Shown here: positions 16,737 through 26,700 of the stretch, one piece after another
How positions within the stretch are numbered: the first letter of the stretch is position 1
How the letters are laid out: the number at the start of each line of letters is the position of its first letter
Assembly (NCBI RefSeq): GCF_000022025.1
Contig: NC_011886.1
Span: 1,240,097 to 1,304,096, forward strand
Direction of reading: 5' to 3'
DNA from: Pseudarthrobacter chlorophenolicus A6
GTDB lineage: Bacteria; Actinomycetota; Actinomycetes; Actinomycetales; Micrococcaceae
DNA: 64,000 nucleotides
Notes under the pieces: generated by a model
What the model saw: the letters and a program-made list of their open reading frames with translations, nothing else
Told to the model about the DNA's origin: nothing
Database searches by the model: none
Made by a program: the position numbers and the translations under genes

Positions 16737-17500
16737 TCCCTCGGCTGGTAGCCCAGGCTGGACTCAAGCCACCGTCCCTGCCGGAGCAGCTCCGCGGCGC
16801 AGGCTTCCTTGCGGGGTTCCAGCCGGTCCCTGATCCCCACGATCTGCAGCGCTGCCACCACCTCGCCCTTGAAATCGCGCACCGGGACTGCCAGGGAGTA
16901 GAGCCCCGGTTCGGCTTCCTGGTCCACTATCGAATAGCCCCGCGCCTTTGCGGCCTCCCGCCTGGCCAGGAACTCGTCCACACTGTGCGGCGTGTTGGGG
17001 CCGTGCCGGACAAAGTCGACGCCCGCGAAGACGCTGCGGACTTCCGCGTCGGAGGACTCCCACAGCACTGCCTGCCCGGCGTCGCTGCAGTACGCGGGGT
17101 AGGGCCTGCCCAGCCAGGAACCCACCAGGTTGCTGCTGGCCGGAACGCTTTCGCCGATGGTCACAGTGCTGTTCCCGTGCAGGACACCCAGGAAGCAGGC
17201 CTCGTCCGTATCGGCTGCCAGGGTGTCTAGCGCGATGGCCGCATCGGACTCCAGCCGGCGTGTGGTCAGTTGCTGGGCGTCGGTGAGGAACTCCCAGTCC
17301 AGCGCATAGGCGCGGTGGGCGGTGCGGGCCAGGAAGCCCTCCTGCTCCGCGCTGCGAAGGTACCGCGAGACCTGGCTGCGGTCCTTGCCCAGGCCGGCGG
17401 CGATGTCAGCCACGGTCCCGCCCGGGTGTTCAGCCGCGTGGCGGGAGCCCACGGCCAGCAGGGCCAGGACGCCGCGGCCCATGCTGGAAGATTTAGCCAT
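16733..17500 (-). CDS. IclR-type transcriptional regulator, paralogue of its convergent neighbour
   Basis: The 255-residue protein has an N-terminal helix-turn-helix (TVADIAAGLGKDRSQVSRYLRS) and an IclR effector domain (AYCSDAGQAVLW, GVDFVRHGPNTPHSVDEF, SLAVPVRDFKGEVVAALQIVG). The same blocks occur in the convergent neighbour (WCTGAGRALLW, GVNFIGIGG, ELAVPVRDGTGTVRA), so the two are paralogues set tail-to-tail. It is divergent from mmuM with about 90 bp between starts, which makes methionine salvage one candidate target. The effector is unknown. Confidence 0.85.
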   Translation of the reverse strand: MAKSSSMGRGVLALLAVGSRHAAEHPGGTVADIAAGLGKDRSQVSRYLRSAEQEGFLARTAHRAYALDWEFLTDAQQLTTRRLESDAAIALDTLAADTDEACFLGVLHGNSTVTIGESVPASSNLVGSWLGRPYPAYCSDAGQAVLWESSDAEVRSVFAGVDFVRHGPNTPHSVDEFLARREAAKARGYSIVDQEAEPGLYSLAVPVRDFKGEVVAALQIVGIRDRLEPRKEACAAELLRQGRWLESSLGYQPRD

Positions 17501-17577
17501 GGCATTGAGTGTAATTCGGGTGCAGTTACAGCCTGCTCACGCCGCCGTAACAACCGGCATCGGCATATCTGGATGCG

Positions 17578-17591
17578 TATAGTGACCATCA
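17578..17591 (+). promoter_or_regulatory. -10 element of mmuM, probable leaderless start
   Basis: TATAGT (17578-17583) matches the TAnnnT -10 consensus and lies seven bases before the ATG at 17591, the spacing of a leaderless mRNA. No clear ribosome site precedes this ATG. No convincing -35 is visible. Confidence 0.5.
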
Positions 17592-18532
17592 TGCCTGCCA
17601 ATCCCACGCTGTCCGCCCTGCTCGAAACCGGGGAAACCCTCGTCACCGATGGCGCACTGGCCACGGAACTCGAGGATCGAGGGTGCAACCTGGACGATCC
17701 ATTGTGGTCGGCCAAGGTCCTGCTGGAACATCCAGGCCTGATCCGGGACGTACACCGGGACTACTTCGCGGCGGGCGCCAGGATCGCCACCACCGCGAGC
17801 TACCAGGCAACACCGCAGGGATTCGCCGCCCGGGGAATGACGGAGCAGGAGGCCCTGGACCTCGTTGCATTGTCCGTGCGGCTGGCCGACGAGGCGCGGC
17901 GCGACCACCTGGCCAACCAGTCGGAGGCCCGGCCCCTGTTCATCGCCGGATCGGTGGGGCCGTATGGTGCCTATCTTGCCGACGGCTCGGAGTACCGCGG
18001 GGACTACGCCCTGACACCGGCAGAGTTCCGCGACTTCCACCGCCCCCGCCTCGAAGCCCTGGTTGAGTCCGGTGCCGACGCCCTGGCCTGCGAAACCCTG
18101 CCTTCCTTCGCCGAAGCCCGGGCCCTGGCGGAACTGACCCGGGACCTCGGCGTCGAATCCTGGTTCTCCTTCTCCCTCCGCGACGCCGGGCACATCAGCG
18201 ACGGCACGCCCCTGGCCGCCGTCGCGGAACTGCTGGACGGCGAGTCCCACGTGGCCGCCGTCGGGGTTAACTGCGTGCCGCTGGCACTGGTGGCCCCGGC
18301 GCTCACGGCCCTCCGCGGCGGCACCGGCAAACCGCTGGTGGCTTACCCGAACTCCGGGGAGACCTACGATGCGGGCACCAAAACCTGGGACGCAGCACCC
18401 GCGGCCACTGCCCCTGCAGCGCTGGCGGACGGCGTTCCCGCCTGGCAGGCCCTCGGCGCCCGGATCATCGGTGGCTGCTGCCGGACCACGCCGGCCGACA
18501 TTTCCGCCGTCGCGGGGCATGTCAACTCCTGA
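17591..18532 (+). CDS. mmuM: Homocysteine S-methyltransferase
   Basis: The 313-residue enzyme belongs to the Pfam S-methyl_trans family and should transfer a methyl group from S-methylmethionine (or SAM) to homocysteine, giving methionine. The start region VTDGALATELEDRGCNL, the TTASYQATPQGF block, AGSVGPYGAYLADGSEYRG, VGVNCV and the zinc-ligand GGCCRTTP near the C-terminus are all present, so the three zinc cysteines are intact. The length matches MmuM rather than the much larger MetH. S-methylmethionine is a plant metabolite, which fits a soil or plant-associated host. An in-frame ATG at 17573 is an alternative start. Confidence 0.92.
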   Translation: MPANPTLSALLETGETLVTDGALATELEDRGCNLDDPLWSAKVLLEHPGLIRDVHRDYFAAGARIATTASYQATPQGFAARGMTEQEALDLVALSVRLADEARRDHLANQSEARPLFIAGSVGPYGAYLADGSEYRGDYALTPAEFRDFHRPRLEALVESGADALACETLPSFAEARALAELTRDLGVESWFSFSLRDAGHISDGTPLAAVAELLDGESHVAAVGVNCVPLALVAPALTALRGGTGKPLVAYPNSGETYDAGTKTWDAAPAATAPAALADGVPAWQALGARIIGGCCRTTPADISAVAGHVNS

Positions 18533-18562
18533 TCCCGGCGTAAACCGGCCATAGTCCGGTGA

Positions 18563-18584
18563 GTCCGTGCCAAGGTGCCCCGGG
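18563..18584. repeat. Second copy of the GTCCGTGYCAAKGTGCCCCGG motif
   Basis: The 22-bp sequence here matches 14120-14141 at 19 of 22 positions. It lies in the convergent gap between mmuM and the DHFR-like gene, near a small inverted repeat (ACCGG/CCGGT). The role is unknown; it could be a dispersed intergenic repeat or part of a terminator. Confidence 0.4.
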
Positions 18585-18611
18585 GGTCATGCGTGGCCCT
18601 GGCGCGGGCGC

Positions 18612-19163
18612 TTAGTCGCCGCGGACCCCGTAGGTGGTGAGCACATTGCCCTTGCTGGTGCGCTTCTCATCCAGCAGGACCAGCCGGGTGAGGGGATCGC
18701 CGTCCTCGAACAGCCGCCTGCCGCTGCCGGCCACCACGGGGTGGGTCATGAGCTGCAGCGAATCCAGCAGCCCCGCGAACAGCAGCTGCCGGGTCACGGA
18801 GATGCTGCCGCACACGGCAATCTCACCGCCGTCGCCCTCCTTGAGCTTCGCCACGAACTCCTCCAGCGGCGCGTCCATCAGCCGGGAGTTCTGCCACTCC
18901 AGGGGTTCGCTCAGCGTCCTGGACACCACAAACTTCTCCACCGGGTTGATGAACGCGGCGAAGTCCTGGTCCGCGGAAGCATTGGGCCAGTAGGACGCCC
19001 ACTCCTCATAGCTTTTCCGGCCCAGCACCACGGTGTCCACGGTGTTCATCATGGTGGTGAGCCCCTTACCGAGCTCAGCGTCGAAGCTGTCGAACTGGAA
19101 CTTGAACGGATCCGAAACCACTCCGTCAATGGAGTGGAACAGTCCGGCCGTGACTTTGCGCAT
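18612..19163 (-). CDS. Dihydrofolate reductase-like (RibD C-terminal domain) protein
   Basis: The 183-residue protein has the RibD_C/DHFR-like fold. The N-terminus RKVTAGLFHSIDGVV, the cofactor segment VVLGRKSYEEWASYWP and CGSISVTRQLLFAGLLDSL match the widespread actinobacterial YyaP/YwjB-type family. These are probably NADPH-dependent reductases, but true DHFR activity has seldom been shown and the substrate is unknown. GGGAGG lies seven bases upstream of the ATG. The gene is convergent with mmuM and stands alone. Confidence 0.87.
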   Translation of the reverse strand: MRKVTAGLFHSIDGVVSDPFKFQFDSFDAELGKGLTTMMNTVDTVVLGRKSYEEWASYWPNASADQDFAAFINPVEKFVVSRTLSEPLEWQNSRLMDAPLEEFVAKLKEGDGGEIAVCGSISVTRQLLFAGLLDSLQLMTHPVVAGSGRRLFEDGDPLTRLVLLDEKRTSKGNVLTTYGVRGD

Positions 19164-19399
19164 GCGGGTCCTCCCGGGTTCGTTGGGTCAAGCAACAACC
19201 TATGTGCGGCGGCGCGTGGGCGGAAGACCAAATACCGCCATGGCACGTCGGATTGCCGCCAACAACGGGGACGACGGCGGCGCTCCAGTTATGTTCATCA
19301 CTCGCCGTGGCGTCTTGCCGTGTTTCGGTTGAAACGGGCCCCATACTTAGGGTGATGCGGCCACTTTCCGCAGCCCCGGCCAGGCAAGGAGGAAGTGCA

Positions 19400-19966
19400 T
19401 TGGAAACCCTGAAGAAGATTGTGCGGAACCAGTACTTTCCCGCCGGAGCAGTCCTCGCGGCGGTCATCCTTTTCTGGCTCGTGGGGATCCTTGGCGGGCT
19501 GTCCCTCCTGCACAACAACCAGCCGCCGCTGACCACCCTCACCTGGTTGCTCTTCGTCTACACTGCTGCGGTACTCACTCCGCTGGCAGGCCTGCTGGCC
19601 GCCGTGGACCTCTTCCGCCGCTGGCGCCGCAACCGCGCCGCCATGGCAAACCCCGCTGATGCGTTCGTGCCGGCTGAGAACGCCGTGAATGCAGACGGCG
19701 TCATTGAGTACGCCGTTGACGAAGAGCCAGCTGAGCAGGCCCGGGTTGAGCGGACGGCTGCCCAGTCTGTTGCCCGGGAATTCGGCGCCTCGGAACCGGC
19801 CGCCGGACCATCAGCCCAGGACCCTGCACCGTACGACCATGCCCAGTCCACTGCGCCGGAGTCGCGTGAGCAGGAGGGCCGGCCGGCCACTCCGCCTCGG
19901 CCGTCAGGCCAGCCCCTCGCCTCGGGAAAGAAGCCCAAGCAGCCCGGCGGCAGGAAGGCTGCCTAG
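19400..19966 (+). CDS. Two-helix membrane protein with acidic Pro/Ala-rich tail
   Basis: From a TTG start with a strong AAGGAGG seven bases upstream, the 188-residue product has two membrane helices (about residues 14-32 and 46-68), a short basic turn (RRWRRNRAAM) and then about 110 residues of low-complexity sequence rich in Ala, Glu and Pro ending in KKPKQPGGRKAA. The basic flank puts the tail in the cytoplasm. This resembles small actinobacterial envelope proteins that serve as scaffolds, but I recognise no family. The 236-bp gap before it contains only weak promoter-like sequence. Confidence 0.7.
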   Translation: METLKKIVRNQYFPAGAVLAAVILFWLVGILGGLSLLHNNQPPLTTLTWLLFVYTAAVLTPLAGLLAAVDLFRRWRRNRAAMANPADAFVPAENAVNADGVIEYAVDEEPAEQARVERTAAQSVAREFGASEPAAGPSAQDPAPYDHAQSTAPESREQEGRPATPPRPSGQPLASGKKPKQPGGRKAA

Positions 19967-20008
19967 CAGCCGGAAGGCCCGGCGTCGTACCTGCGCCCCG
20001 GCTGCCAG

Positions 20009-22201
20009 CTAGCGTTGCTGGAGCGCGCCGAGCACCTCTTCGGCCCGGCGCAATGCCTTCTCCAGGCGCGCGGCCGGCTCAGGCAGCGAGAACAGGTAGC
20101 CCTGCAGCGCGTCACAGTCGAGTGCCGTGAGGTAATCCGCCTGTGAGGCCGTCTCGATTCCCTCCGCGGTGACAGTCAGCCCCAGGCTGTGCGCCATGTT
20201 GATCATGGAACTGAGGATGGGTAGGCGTTCGCTGCCGGTCCGCACCATGGACACAAAGGTCTTGTCGATCTTCACGGTGTCCACCGGCAGGTCCTGCAAC
20301 CGCCCCAGCGAGGAATAGCCGGTGCCGAAGTCGTCCAGGGCAACCCGGGCGCCGGCGTCCCGCAATGTGCTGAGCTGCCTGATCAGGTCGCAGTCGGCGT
20401 GGAAGAAGACGCTCTCGGTGACCTCCAGCACCAGCTGCCGGGCGGCCACGCCGCGGGTCTCCGCCAGGCCCAGCACCTTCGCTGCAAAGTCGTGTTCCTG
20501 CAGCTGCACTCCGGACACGTTCACCGCCAGCGACCGCTGCGGATCCTCACCCAGCCAGTCCGCCAGCTGCGCCATGGCCTGGGACATCACCTCAAGGCCG
20601 ATGTCCCGAATGAGCCCTGTGCGTTCGGCCAGCGGTATGAAGTCCGACGGCGGCACCCGGCCCGCGCCGCGGTCCCACCGTGCGAGGGCCTCGAACTGGA
20701 CCACCTGCCCGCTGCGGTGCGAGACGATCGGCTGGAAATCCACCGTAATCTCCCCGCCCTGCAGGGCGAACTGCAGGCCGCTTTCCATGTCCGTCCGCTG
20801 CACCAGGGCCGCCATCATGTCCGGATGGAACCGCAGGAAACGGTTCTTCCCGGCGGCCTTCGCCGCATACATGGCAATGTCCGCCTGGCGCAGCAGCTCC
20901 GACGGGCCAACCTCCTCCCGCCCCCGCGATGCCACGCCGAGGCTCAGGCTGGGGCGGAGCGCGCGGCCGCTGATGGTGACGGGGACGTGCAGGCAGCGGA
21001 CAATGCATGCCGCAATTTCATCCACGTTGGGGCAGGCCGTCAGGAGCACCACGAACTCGTCGCCGCCCAGCCGTGCCACCACGTCCGCGGTGGGGACGCA
21101 CCCGCGCAGCCTGCGGGCCACCTCGATCAGCATGTCGTCCCCGGCCTGGTGGCCAAGGAGGTCATTGACTTCCTTGAAGTCGTCCAGGTCCAGGAGGAGG
21201 ACGTCCACGGCCTTGAGCCGGGGTTCCTGCAGCGACCCGGCCAGGGCGTCATTGAACACTGCCCTGTTGGCCAGGCCGGTCAGCGGGTCCTGGAAGGCCA
21301 TGACGCGCAGCTTTTCCGCCTGCTCCGCCAGGTCAAGCATGGCCTGGTGTGCCTGTTCCTGGGCCCTGCGCCGGGGAGTGACATCCCGGAAACTCCACAC
21401 CCGGCCCACGATGTCCTCGCCCACCTTGTGGGGGCGGGAATACCTTTCGAAAGTGCGGCCATCCTTGAAATCCACAACGTCGTGGCTCTCGGCCGTGGTG
21501 TTGCTCTGGACCTCCATGAGCCTGGCAAGGAACGTGCCAGGATCGGTGAGCTGGCTGGTGATGCGCTGCATCACCGGGTCCGCGCTGTCACCTTCCATGA
21601 GCTTGCGGGGGATGTTCCACATGGTGAGGAACTGGTCGTTGTAGCCGGCCACGGTGCCGTTGGAGCCCATCACCAGGATGCCGTCTGCGGTGGACTCAAG
21701 GGTGGACGTCAGCAGGGACATCGCATGGCGAAGGTCCGCGTTCGTGGCCTGCCGGTGCGAAGTAGCCCGGACCGAGAGGAGGACCTGTGCCCCTCCCGGG
21801 ACCCCGTCGTCGGGCGCGGTACCCGTGGTGCCGCCGGCGCCGGCCGCTGGATCCCCGGGCAGCTGCCCGGCTCCGGCAGGAAAGAGGGACCCTGCCACTT
21901 CTGCGGAGAAGCTGGTGCCGTCGGCATGGACCCAGGCCACTTCCCGCGGATGCGCGGCGGACCGGTCCAGGATCTGGCGGAAAAGCCTGTCCACCTCGGG
22001 GTGCGAGCGGTCCGCAAGGAGCGTCCGGTAATCCCGGCCGGTGAGGAACCTGCGGTCCAGCCCAAAGAGCTTCGTGGCTGCCCCGTTGGCCAGGGTGATG
22101 GTGCCATCCTCTGCGAGGGCAAGGAAGGCATCCGGGCTGGCGTCAAGCATCGCCTCGACCGTCCGGACTGCCATTGTGCTTTCGTGGCCGGATTCAGCCA
22201 T
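20009..22201 (-). CDS. PAS-GGDEF-EAL cyclic-di-GMP signalling protein
   Basis: The protein of about 730 residues has two PAS-like sensor regions (about 10-95 and 165-285; MWNIPRKLMEGD and VWSFRDVTPRRRAQEQ are typical), then GGDEF at 379-383 (RLGGDEFVVLL) and EAL at 504-506 (FEALARWD). Both catalytic signatures look intact, including DDFGTGYSSLGRLQDLPVDTVKID in the EAL domain. The upstream inhibitory RxxD site is PTAD, so product feedback is probably lost. It has no membrane helix, so it should sense a cytoplasmic ligand and either make or break cyclic-di-GMP. ATG 22201 was chosen because GAGGGGGTGG precedes it. Confidence 0.92.
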   Translation of the reverse strand: MAESGHESTMAVRTVEAMLDASPDAFLALAEDGTITLANGAATKLFGLDRRFLTGRDYRTLLADRSHPEVDRLFRQILDRSAAHPREVAWVHADGTSFSAEVAGSLFPAGAGQLPGDPAAGAGGTTGTAPDDGVPGGAQVLLSVRATSHRQATNADLRHAMSLLTSTLESTADGILVMGSNGTVAGYNDQFLTMWNIPRKLMEGDSADPVMQRITSQLTDPGTFLARLMEVQSNTTAESHDVVDFKDGRTFERYSRPHKVGEDIVGRVWSFRDVTPRRRAQEQAHQAMLDLAEQAEKLRVMAFQDPLTGLANRAVFNDALAGSLQEPRLKAVDVLLLDLDDFKEVNDLLGHQAGDDMLIEVARRLRGCVPTADVVARLGGDEFVVLLTACPNVDEIAACIVRCLHVPVTISGRALRPSLSLGVASRGREEVGPSELLRQADIAMYAAKAAGKNRFLRFHPDMMAALVQRTDMESGLQFALQGGEITVDFQPIVSHRSGQVVQFEALARWDRGAGRVPPSDFIPLAERTGLIRDIGLEVMSQAMAQLADWLGEDPQRSLAVNVSGVQLQEHDFAAKVLGLAETRGVAARQLVLEVTESVFFHADCDLIRQLSTLRDAGARVALDDFGTGYSSLGRLQDLPVDTVKIDKTFVSMVRTGSERLPILSSMINMAHSLGLTVTAEGIETASQADYLTALDCDALQGYLFSLPEPAARLEKALRRAEEVLGALQQR

Positions 22202-22296
22202 ACCACCACCCCCTCGCACATCATAAGGTGCCAACTGCCGGTAATGGTGGTCACGTTCACTACGGATTGGGCACGAATACCGGTTCAGGCCCGGAA

Positions 22297-22336
22297 CGCA
22301 GAAACGCCGCCCCGCTGCCGGGACGGCGTTTCTGCG
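22297..22336 (-). terminator. Hairpin terminator after the GlsB/YeaQ gene
   Basis: CGCAGAAACGCCG (22297-22309) and CGGCGTTTCTGCG (22324-22336) form a perfect 13-bp stem. It lies 21 bases past the stop of the leftward membrane-protein gene. Confidence 0.85.
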
Positions 22337-22357
22337 CTAGTGGATGAGGGGGTTTTA

Positions 22358-22627
22358 CTAGGCCCGGTGTCCGCTGCGGTTCATGACTGCACCGTAGATC
22401 AGCAGGACCACGATGGATCCGAGGATGGCCAGCAGCCAGGTGCGGATATCGAAGAATTCGGCCAAGCCGCCACCGAAGATCAGCGACCCGATCCAGCCGC
22501 CGAGGATAGCGCCGACAACGCCGAGGACCATGGTCACCACCCAGCCGCCGCCTTGACGGCCCGGCAGGATGGCCTTTGCAATGGCGCCCGCAATCAGGCC
22601 CAAGATGAGAAATCCGAGAATGCCCAT
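22358..22627 (-). CDS. GlsB/YeaQ/YmgE-family stress-response membrane protein
   Basis: The 89-residue protein has three hydrophobic helices and the family pattern GFLILGLIAGAIAKAILPG, then GGWIGSLIFG. Members are small inner-membrane proteins induced by general or envelope stress; their mechanism is unknown. AAGGAG lies eight bases before ATG 22627, so the longer in-frame start is rejected. The 219-bp gap before the HAD gene holds its promoter and a TCAGCGTGCTTACT motif resembling the palindrome upstream of the PRC-barrel gene at 36616. A clear terminator follows. Confidence 0.9.
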   Translation of the reverse strand: MGILGFLILGLIAGAIAKAILPGRQGGGWVVTMVLGVVGAILGGWIGSLIFGGGLAEFFDIRTWLLAILGSIVVLLIYGAVMNRSGHRA

Positions 22628-22685
22628 GCTGTCACTCCTTATTAGTAAGTTGTGCCGTGCCCCCATCTCCGGTTCCCTAATTCAA

Positions 22686-22699
22686 TCAGCGTGCTTACT
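22686..22699. promoter_or_regulatory. GCTTACT motif upstream of the GlsB/YeaQ gene
   Basis: Read on the gene's strand it is AGTAAGCACGCTGA, which matches AGTAAGCATGCTTA upstream of the PRC-barrel gene at 12 of 14 positions. A shared stress-regulon operator or promoter element is inferred. Confidence 0.35.
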
Positions 22700-22846
22700 T
22701 CGCTGCAAGGCTTTCAATATCACAGGATGACTATCAGTTTTCCCGGCAAACACCCTCCTGAGCAGCCATTCCGGGCGGGCAGAGAGCCGCTTTCCGGGGC
22801 TTCGATAGGATGAATTGTCCCCTCAGCGAATTCCCAGGAGTCCGGC

Positions 22847-23713
22847 ATGTCCAGCCAGCAAACAGACCGCCCGCGTGCCATCTTCCTCGATATTGACGGG
22901 ACGTATGCGGACCACGGCCTGGCTCCGGCAGCCCACGTGGAAGCCGTGCAGGAGGTGCGGCGCCGCGGCCACCTGGTGTTCGTGTGCACCGGACGCCCGC
23001 TGTCCATGGTGCCGGACCACATCCTGGAGGCAGGGTTCGACGGCGTGATCACCGGCGCTGGTGCCCGGGTGGAAATGAACGGTGAGGTACTCAAAGACAC
23101 CCGGTTCGAGCCCGACGTGGCGGCCCTCATCGTGGACACCCTGGACGCCCATGACGTCGCCTACATCCTGGAGGCTCCCGAAGCTTTGCGCGGCCGCACC
23201 GGAGTGGGCGAACGGCTCCGGCGGGTCCTGGCCCCCGTCTTCGCCGGCCGTTCCGGGCACGACGGCGTCCTCAGCACCGACGTGGATCCGGTGGAGGACA
23301 TCCTGGGGCCGGTCCAGTACAGCGACGACCTCCGTGGTGCGTCCTTCGCCAAGATCTCCTGCTTCGATTCCCCGGTCCCGCTGACCCGCCTCATGGGTGG
23401 CCTCGGCCCGCAGGTGGGGCTCATCCCCAGTTCGCTGTCCGCCCTCGGCGATTCCGCCGGCGAGATCTTCATGGCCGGAACCCACAAGGCGGTGGGCATC
23501 CGGGTGGTGGAGGAACGCCTGGGCCTCAACCGGGCGGACATCGTGGCCATCGGCGACAGCGCCAACGATATCGAGATGCTCGAGTATGCAGGCGTGGGCA
23601 TCGCGGTGGAGGACGGCCATCCCGGTGTGCTCGCCGTCGCGGACCGGCTCACCCCCGGCCCGGCCGGCAATGGCGTGGCGCTCGCCTTCGCCGGCCTCGG
23701 TCTCCTGGACTGA
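22847..23713 (+). CDS. HAD-superfamily (Cof-like, IIB) phosphatase
   Basis: The 288-residue enzyme shows all four HAD motifs: FLDIDGTYAD (motif I, with the nucleophilic and acid Asp), VCTGRP (II), the Lys in GTHKAVGIR (III) and IGDSANDIEMLEYA (IV). The large C2 cap between motifs II and III places it in the Cof/YbiV-type IIB group, which dephosphorylates sugar phosphates, FMN or similar small molecules in the cytoplasm. It lies alone, convergent with the large hydrolase gene. Substrate cannot be predicted. Confidence 0.9.
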   Translation: MSSQQTDRPRAIFLDIDGTYADHGLAPAAHVEAVQEVRRRGHLVFVCTGRPLSMVPDHILEAGFDGVITGAGARVEMNGEVLKDTRFEPDVAALIVDTLDAHDVAYILEAPEALRGRTGVGERLRRVLAPVFAGRSGHDGVLSTDVDPVEDILGPVQYSDDLRGASFAKISCFDSPVPLTRLMGGLGPQVGLIPSSLSALGDSAGEIFMAGTHKAVGIRVVEERLGLNRADIVAIGDSANDIEMLEYAGVGIAVEDGHPGVLAVADRLTPGPAGNGVALAFAGLGLLD

Positions 23714-23737
23714 TGCGTCGCTGGCCGGACCGCAACC

Positions 23738-26700
23738 CTAGGCTGCCCGCTCGATCAGCCGCATGACGCTGGTCAGCGTGGCCGCATAGGACGGGTCCGT
23801 GGCATAGCCTGCTGCCGCCACTGCCCGCGCGAAGGCGTACGGGTCCGCGGTGTGCTCGAACGCTGGGCGGTACCTGGAATTGCGGCGCAGGAAGCTGCCG
23901 TGGTCCGCAAATGATTCCTCCGCGGACTGGTAGGCCCGGAACCAGTCCAGCACCACATAGTTGTACTTCCCGTCCGGCCTCGGGGTCACCGAGATGACCT
24001 GCGGGAACTTGCCGTTCGGATGGCCCAGCACCTCACGCGTCAGCAGCAGCTGGCGCTGGGATTCCGGGATGGTGGCCTTCGCCTTGATGCCGAAGAAGTT
24101 GAACCGGGGCGCCTTCTTCCCCCAGCCCGATTCCAGCGCCGCCTGCCCCAGCGTCACCAGCCACGGCACGCCGCTGGCCTGCTGGCCGCGCCGGGCGTCG
24201 GGGCTGTAGCGGCTGACGAACTCGCGGACATGCGCCGGGACGTTGCCTCCGGGCTTTGGGGCAGGATTCGGGGGCGCCGGATTTGGTGGCGCCGGTGCCT
24301 GGCCGCCGCCCAGCCCGGGAACGCCGGCGCTGAACAGCGGGCTGGGGTTGCGGGCGCCCTCCCAGCTGAGATCCACGTGGATGTGGTCGGTGTGCTTGTT
24401 GGGCTGGGTGTACGGGCGCCAGCCGTCGGCACGGCGGGCCCAGCTCCACTGGTTGTGGTTCCAGATGATGTAGGCCACCTGGAGTTCCACGGCGTTGCTC
24501 TGCATCCACGCCACGTACGCCTCGGCCTGCGCCTTCTCAGCCGGCCGGTCCACCCGGGCGTACAAATCCACGGAGCGGCCCTCGCCGTGCAGGGACGGGG
24601 TGCCCGCCTCGGTCTTGCGGCAGTTGAAGGTGCCGGCCTGCCGTCCCGTCAGGCGCTTCCACTGATCCGCCATGGCCCGGGCGCCCGGTTGGGCGCCGGT
24701 TGCGCAGCGCACGAACGTACCGCGGACCACCCGCCCGGCTGCCCGGTCCGATGATTGTGGTGCGGGTACCGGCGCCGGCGCTGCCTTCCGGGCAGTTCGG
24801 TGGGCGTTGATGGCTGCCAGCGCGGCGGTACCGGCGGATCCGGACAGATACGTCCAGGCCGTCCACTTGCCGCGTACGTCGACGTGGGCAAAGCCCGCCC
24901 CGATGCCGACGCCGATCCCGTCACCCAGGACGTCCACGGCCGCCTTGGCGATCTCCAGGCCGGACATCCCCGCCACCGTCACGTCCGCCGCCTGCCCGCT
25001 GCAGTGCCTGCTCAGGGTGGGCTTCTTCGGCGGTTTGGCGTTGCGGTAGACAGCTACATTGCGCTCCCAGGACCGGTAGCCGGACGTGATCCGCACCGGC
25101 CTGCCCACCCTGTCCCGCAGCTTCTGCAGCGCCGCCACCAGGGCAGGGGAGATGCGCGCCTTCTCCGCGTACTGGTTTCCGCTGAACACCAGCTCACCCA
25201 CGGTGAAGTTGGGCGAGAGTTTCCTGCCTCGCAGTGCCGGCCCGGTCTCGTACAGCGGCAGGCCGGTGTTGTTGGGGTCCCAATGCTCCTCGCCCTCGCC
25301 GGTGCGGCCGGACGTGGTGCCCAGGGAGGCGCCGGACGGGAAGACCTCGTGCTCGCCGATATCCTCCGCCTCGGACTGTTCGGCGGCCAGCTGCCATTCG
25401 GCGGCCTCGGCCTCGCCGGCTTCAGCCTCGCCGGCCTCGCGCCCTGCCGTTTCACCGGCGCTGCTTTCGCTGAAACTTGCCTCGCCGGAGCTGTCCCCGG
25501 CAAAGCCGTCGCTCTCGGTGGCCGCGGGTTCCGCTTCACCCTGCCGGGCATCGGACAGTACGACGGCGCCCGCTTCCTCCTCGAAGGACGCTCCGGCGTC
25601 GTAGGCCTCGCCCGGGTCCGCTTCCGCGGCGCTGTCCTCGCCGAACCGCCACCCGGTTTCGGCGAAGTAGAGGTCCTCGCCGTCCGTTTCGGCTTCCCGG
25701 GCTGTGGTTCCCGGCAAGGCGGCGGAGGGGTCGGCCAGCAGCCGCCAGCCGAACTTCCTCGGGATGTCGTTGTGCGGCACCCTGGTGGATTCCACCCGGA
25801 ACGGCGCCCCGGCACCGAGGGTCTTCAGCGACTTTGCCACGCGCTCGCTGTTGCGTGCCGTGGGCTCACCCGCCCGGAAGACCACCCGCAGCGCACCGCT
25901 GCCGGCGGCCACCCGGCGTCGGGCCCACGCGATCAGTGCCGACGGGTCGGAGTAGAGCGCGTCGAAGGTGTGGACCTCGTCCGGGTCCGTGTGCCGCAGG
26001 ATGGCCATCAGCGGTGCGCCGCCGCCGGAGTGCGCGGTGATGATCAGCTTCCCCTGGCTGGCGCTGGATCCCGTCTGCTTGTTGAAGGCGTCGATGGCCG
26101 TGGCCACCAGCTGCTGCAGCGCTCCCGCTTTGGTGAGAGCGGGGAACGAATACCCCGAGCCGCTGTTGCCGCCGAAGTAGTGGCCGCGGGGAAGGACCGC
26201 CAGGGTTGGGGTGGTGCGGCCTGCCGTTCCGGGCTGCTCGGGGTCTGCGAAGTCCAGTCCGCTTGCAGGTTCCTTGTCCCGGACGATGCTCATCGCAGCC
26301 CGCCGGCCGGAGTAGCCGTGCAGGTGGACCACCACGTCCACGGCGGTGGTGCCCTGCGGCATGCTGTTCCATTTGAGGAGCAGGTCCGGGGCGGTGCCCT
26401 TGTGGGTGCGGAGCAGGGGCAGCCGGTCCACCACCAGGCGGCCCGGCGGCATCGTGCCGGGCTGGTCTTCGGAGTACGCCCCGGGTGCGGGGGCCATGCC
26501 CGTTTCGGTGTCCGGCCCGGGGCTGCCGGCAGCGAAGTCCTCCTGGACCTCCCAGGTGCTGGCGCCGCCGTCGGACGGGCTTTCCTGCAGGTCCGGCGTT
26601 CCGGCCCATTGCTGGAAAGCGAGGTCCTCGTGGCCGCCCCAGGAAAGGGCGTCGTAATCTTCGGCTGTCCCCGGCCATTCCGTTTCAGCGGTACCGCTAG

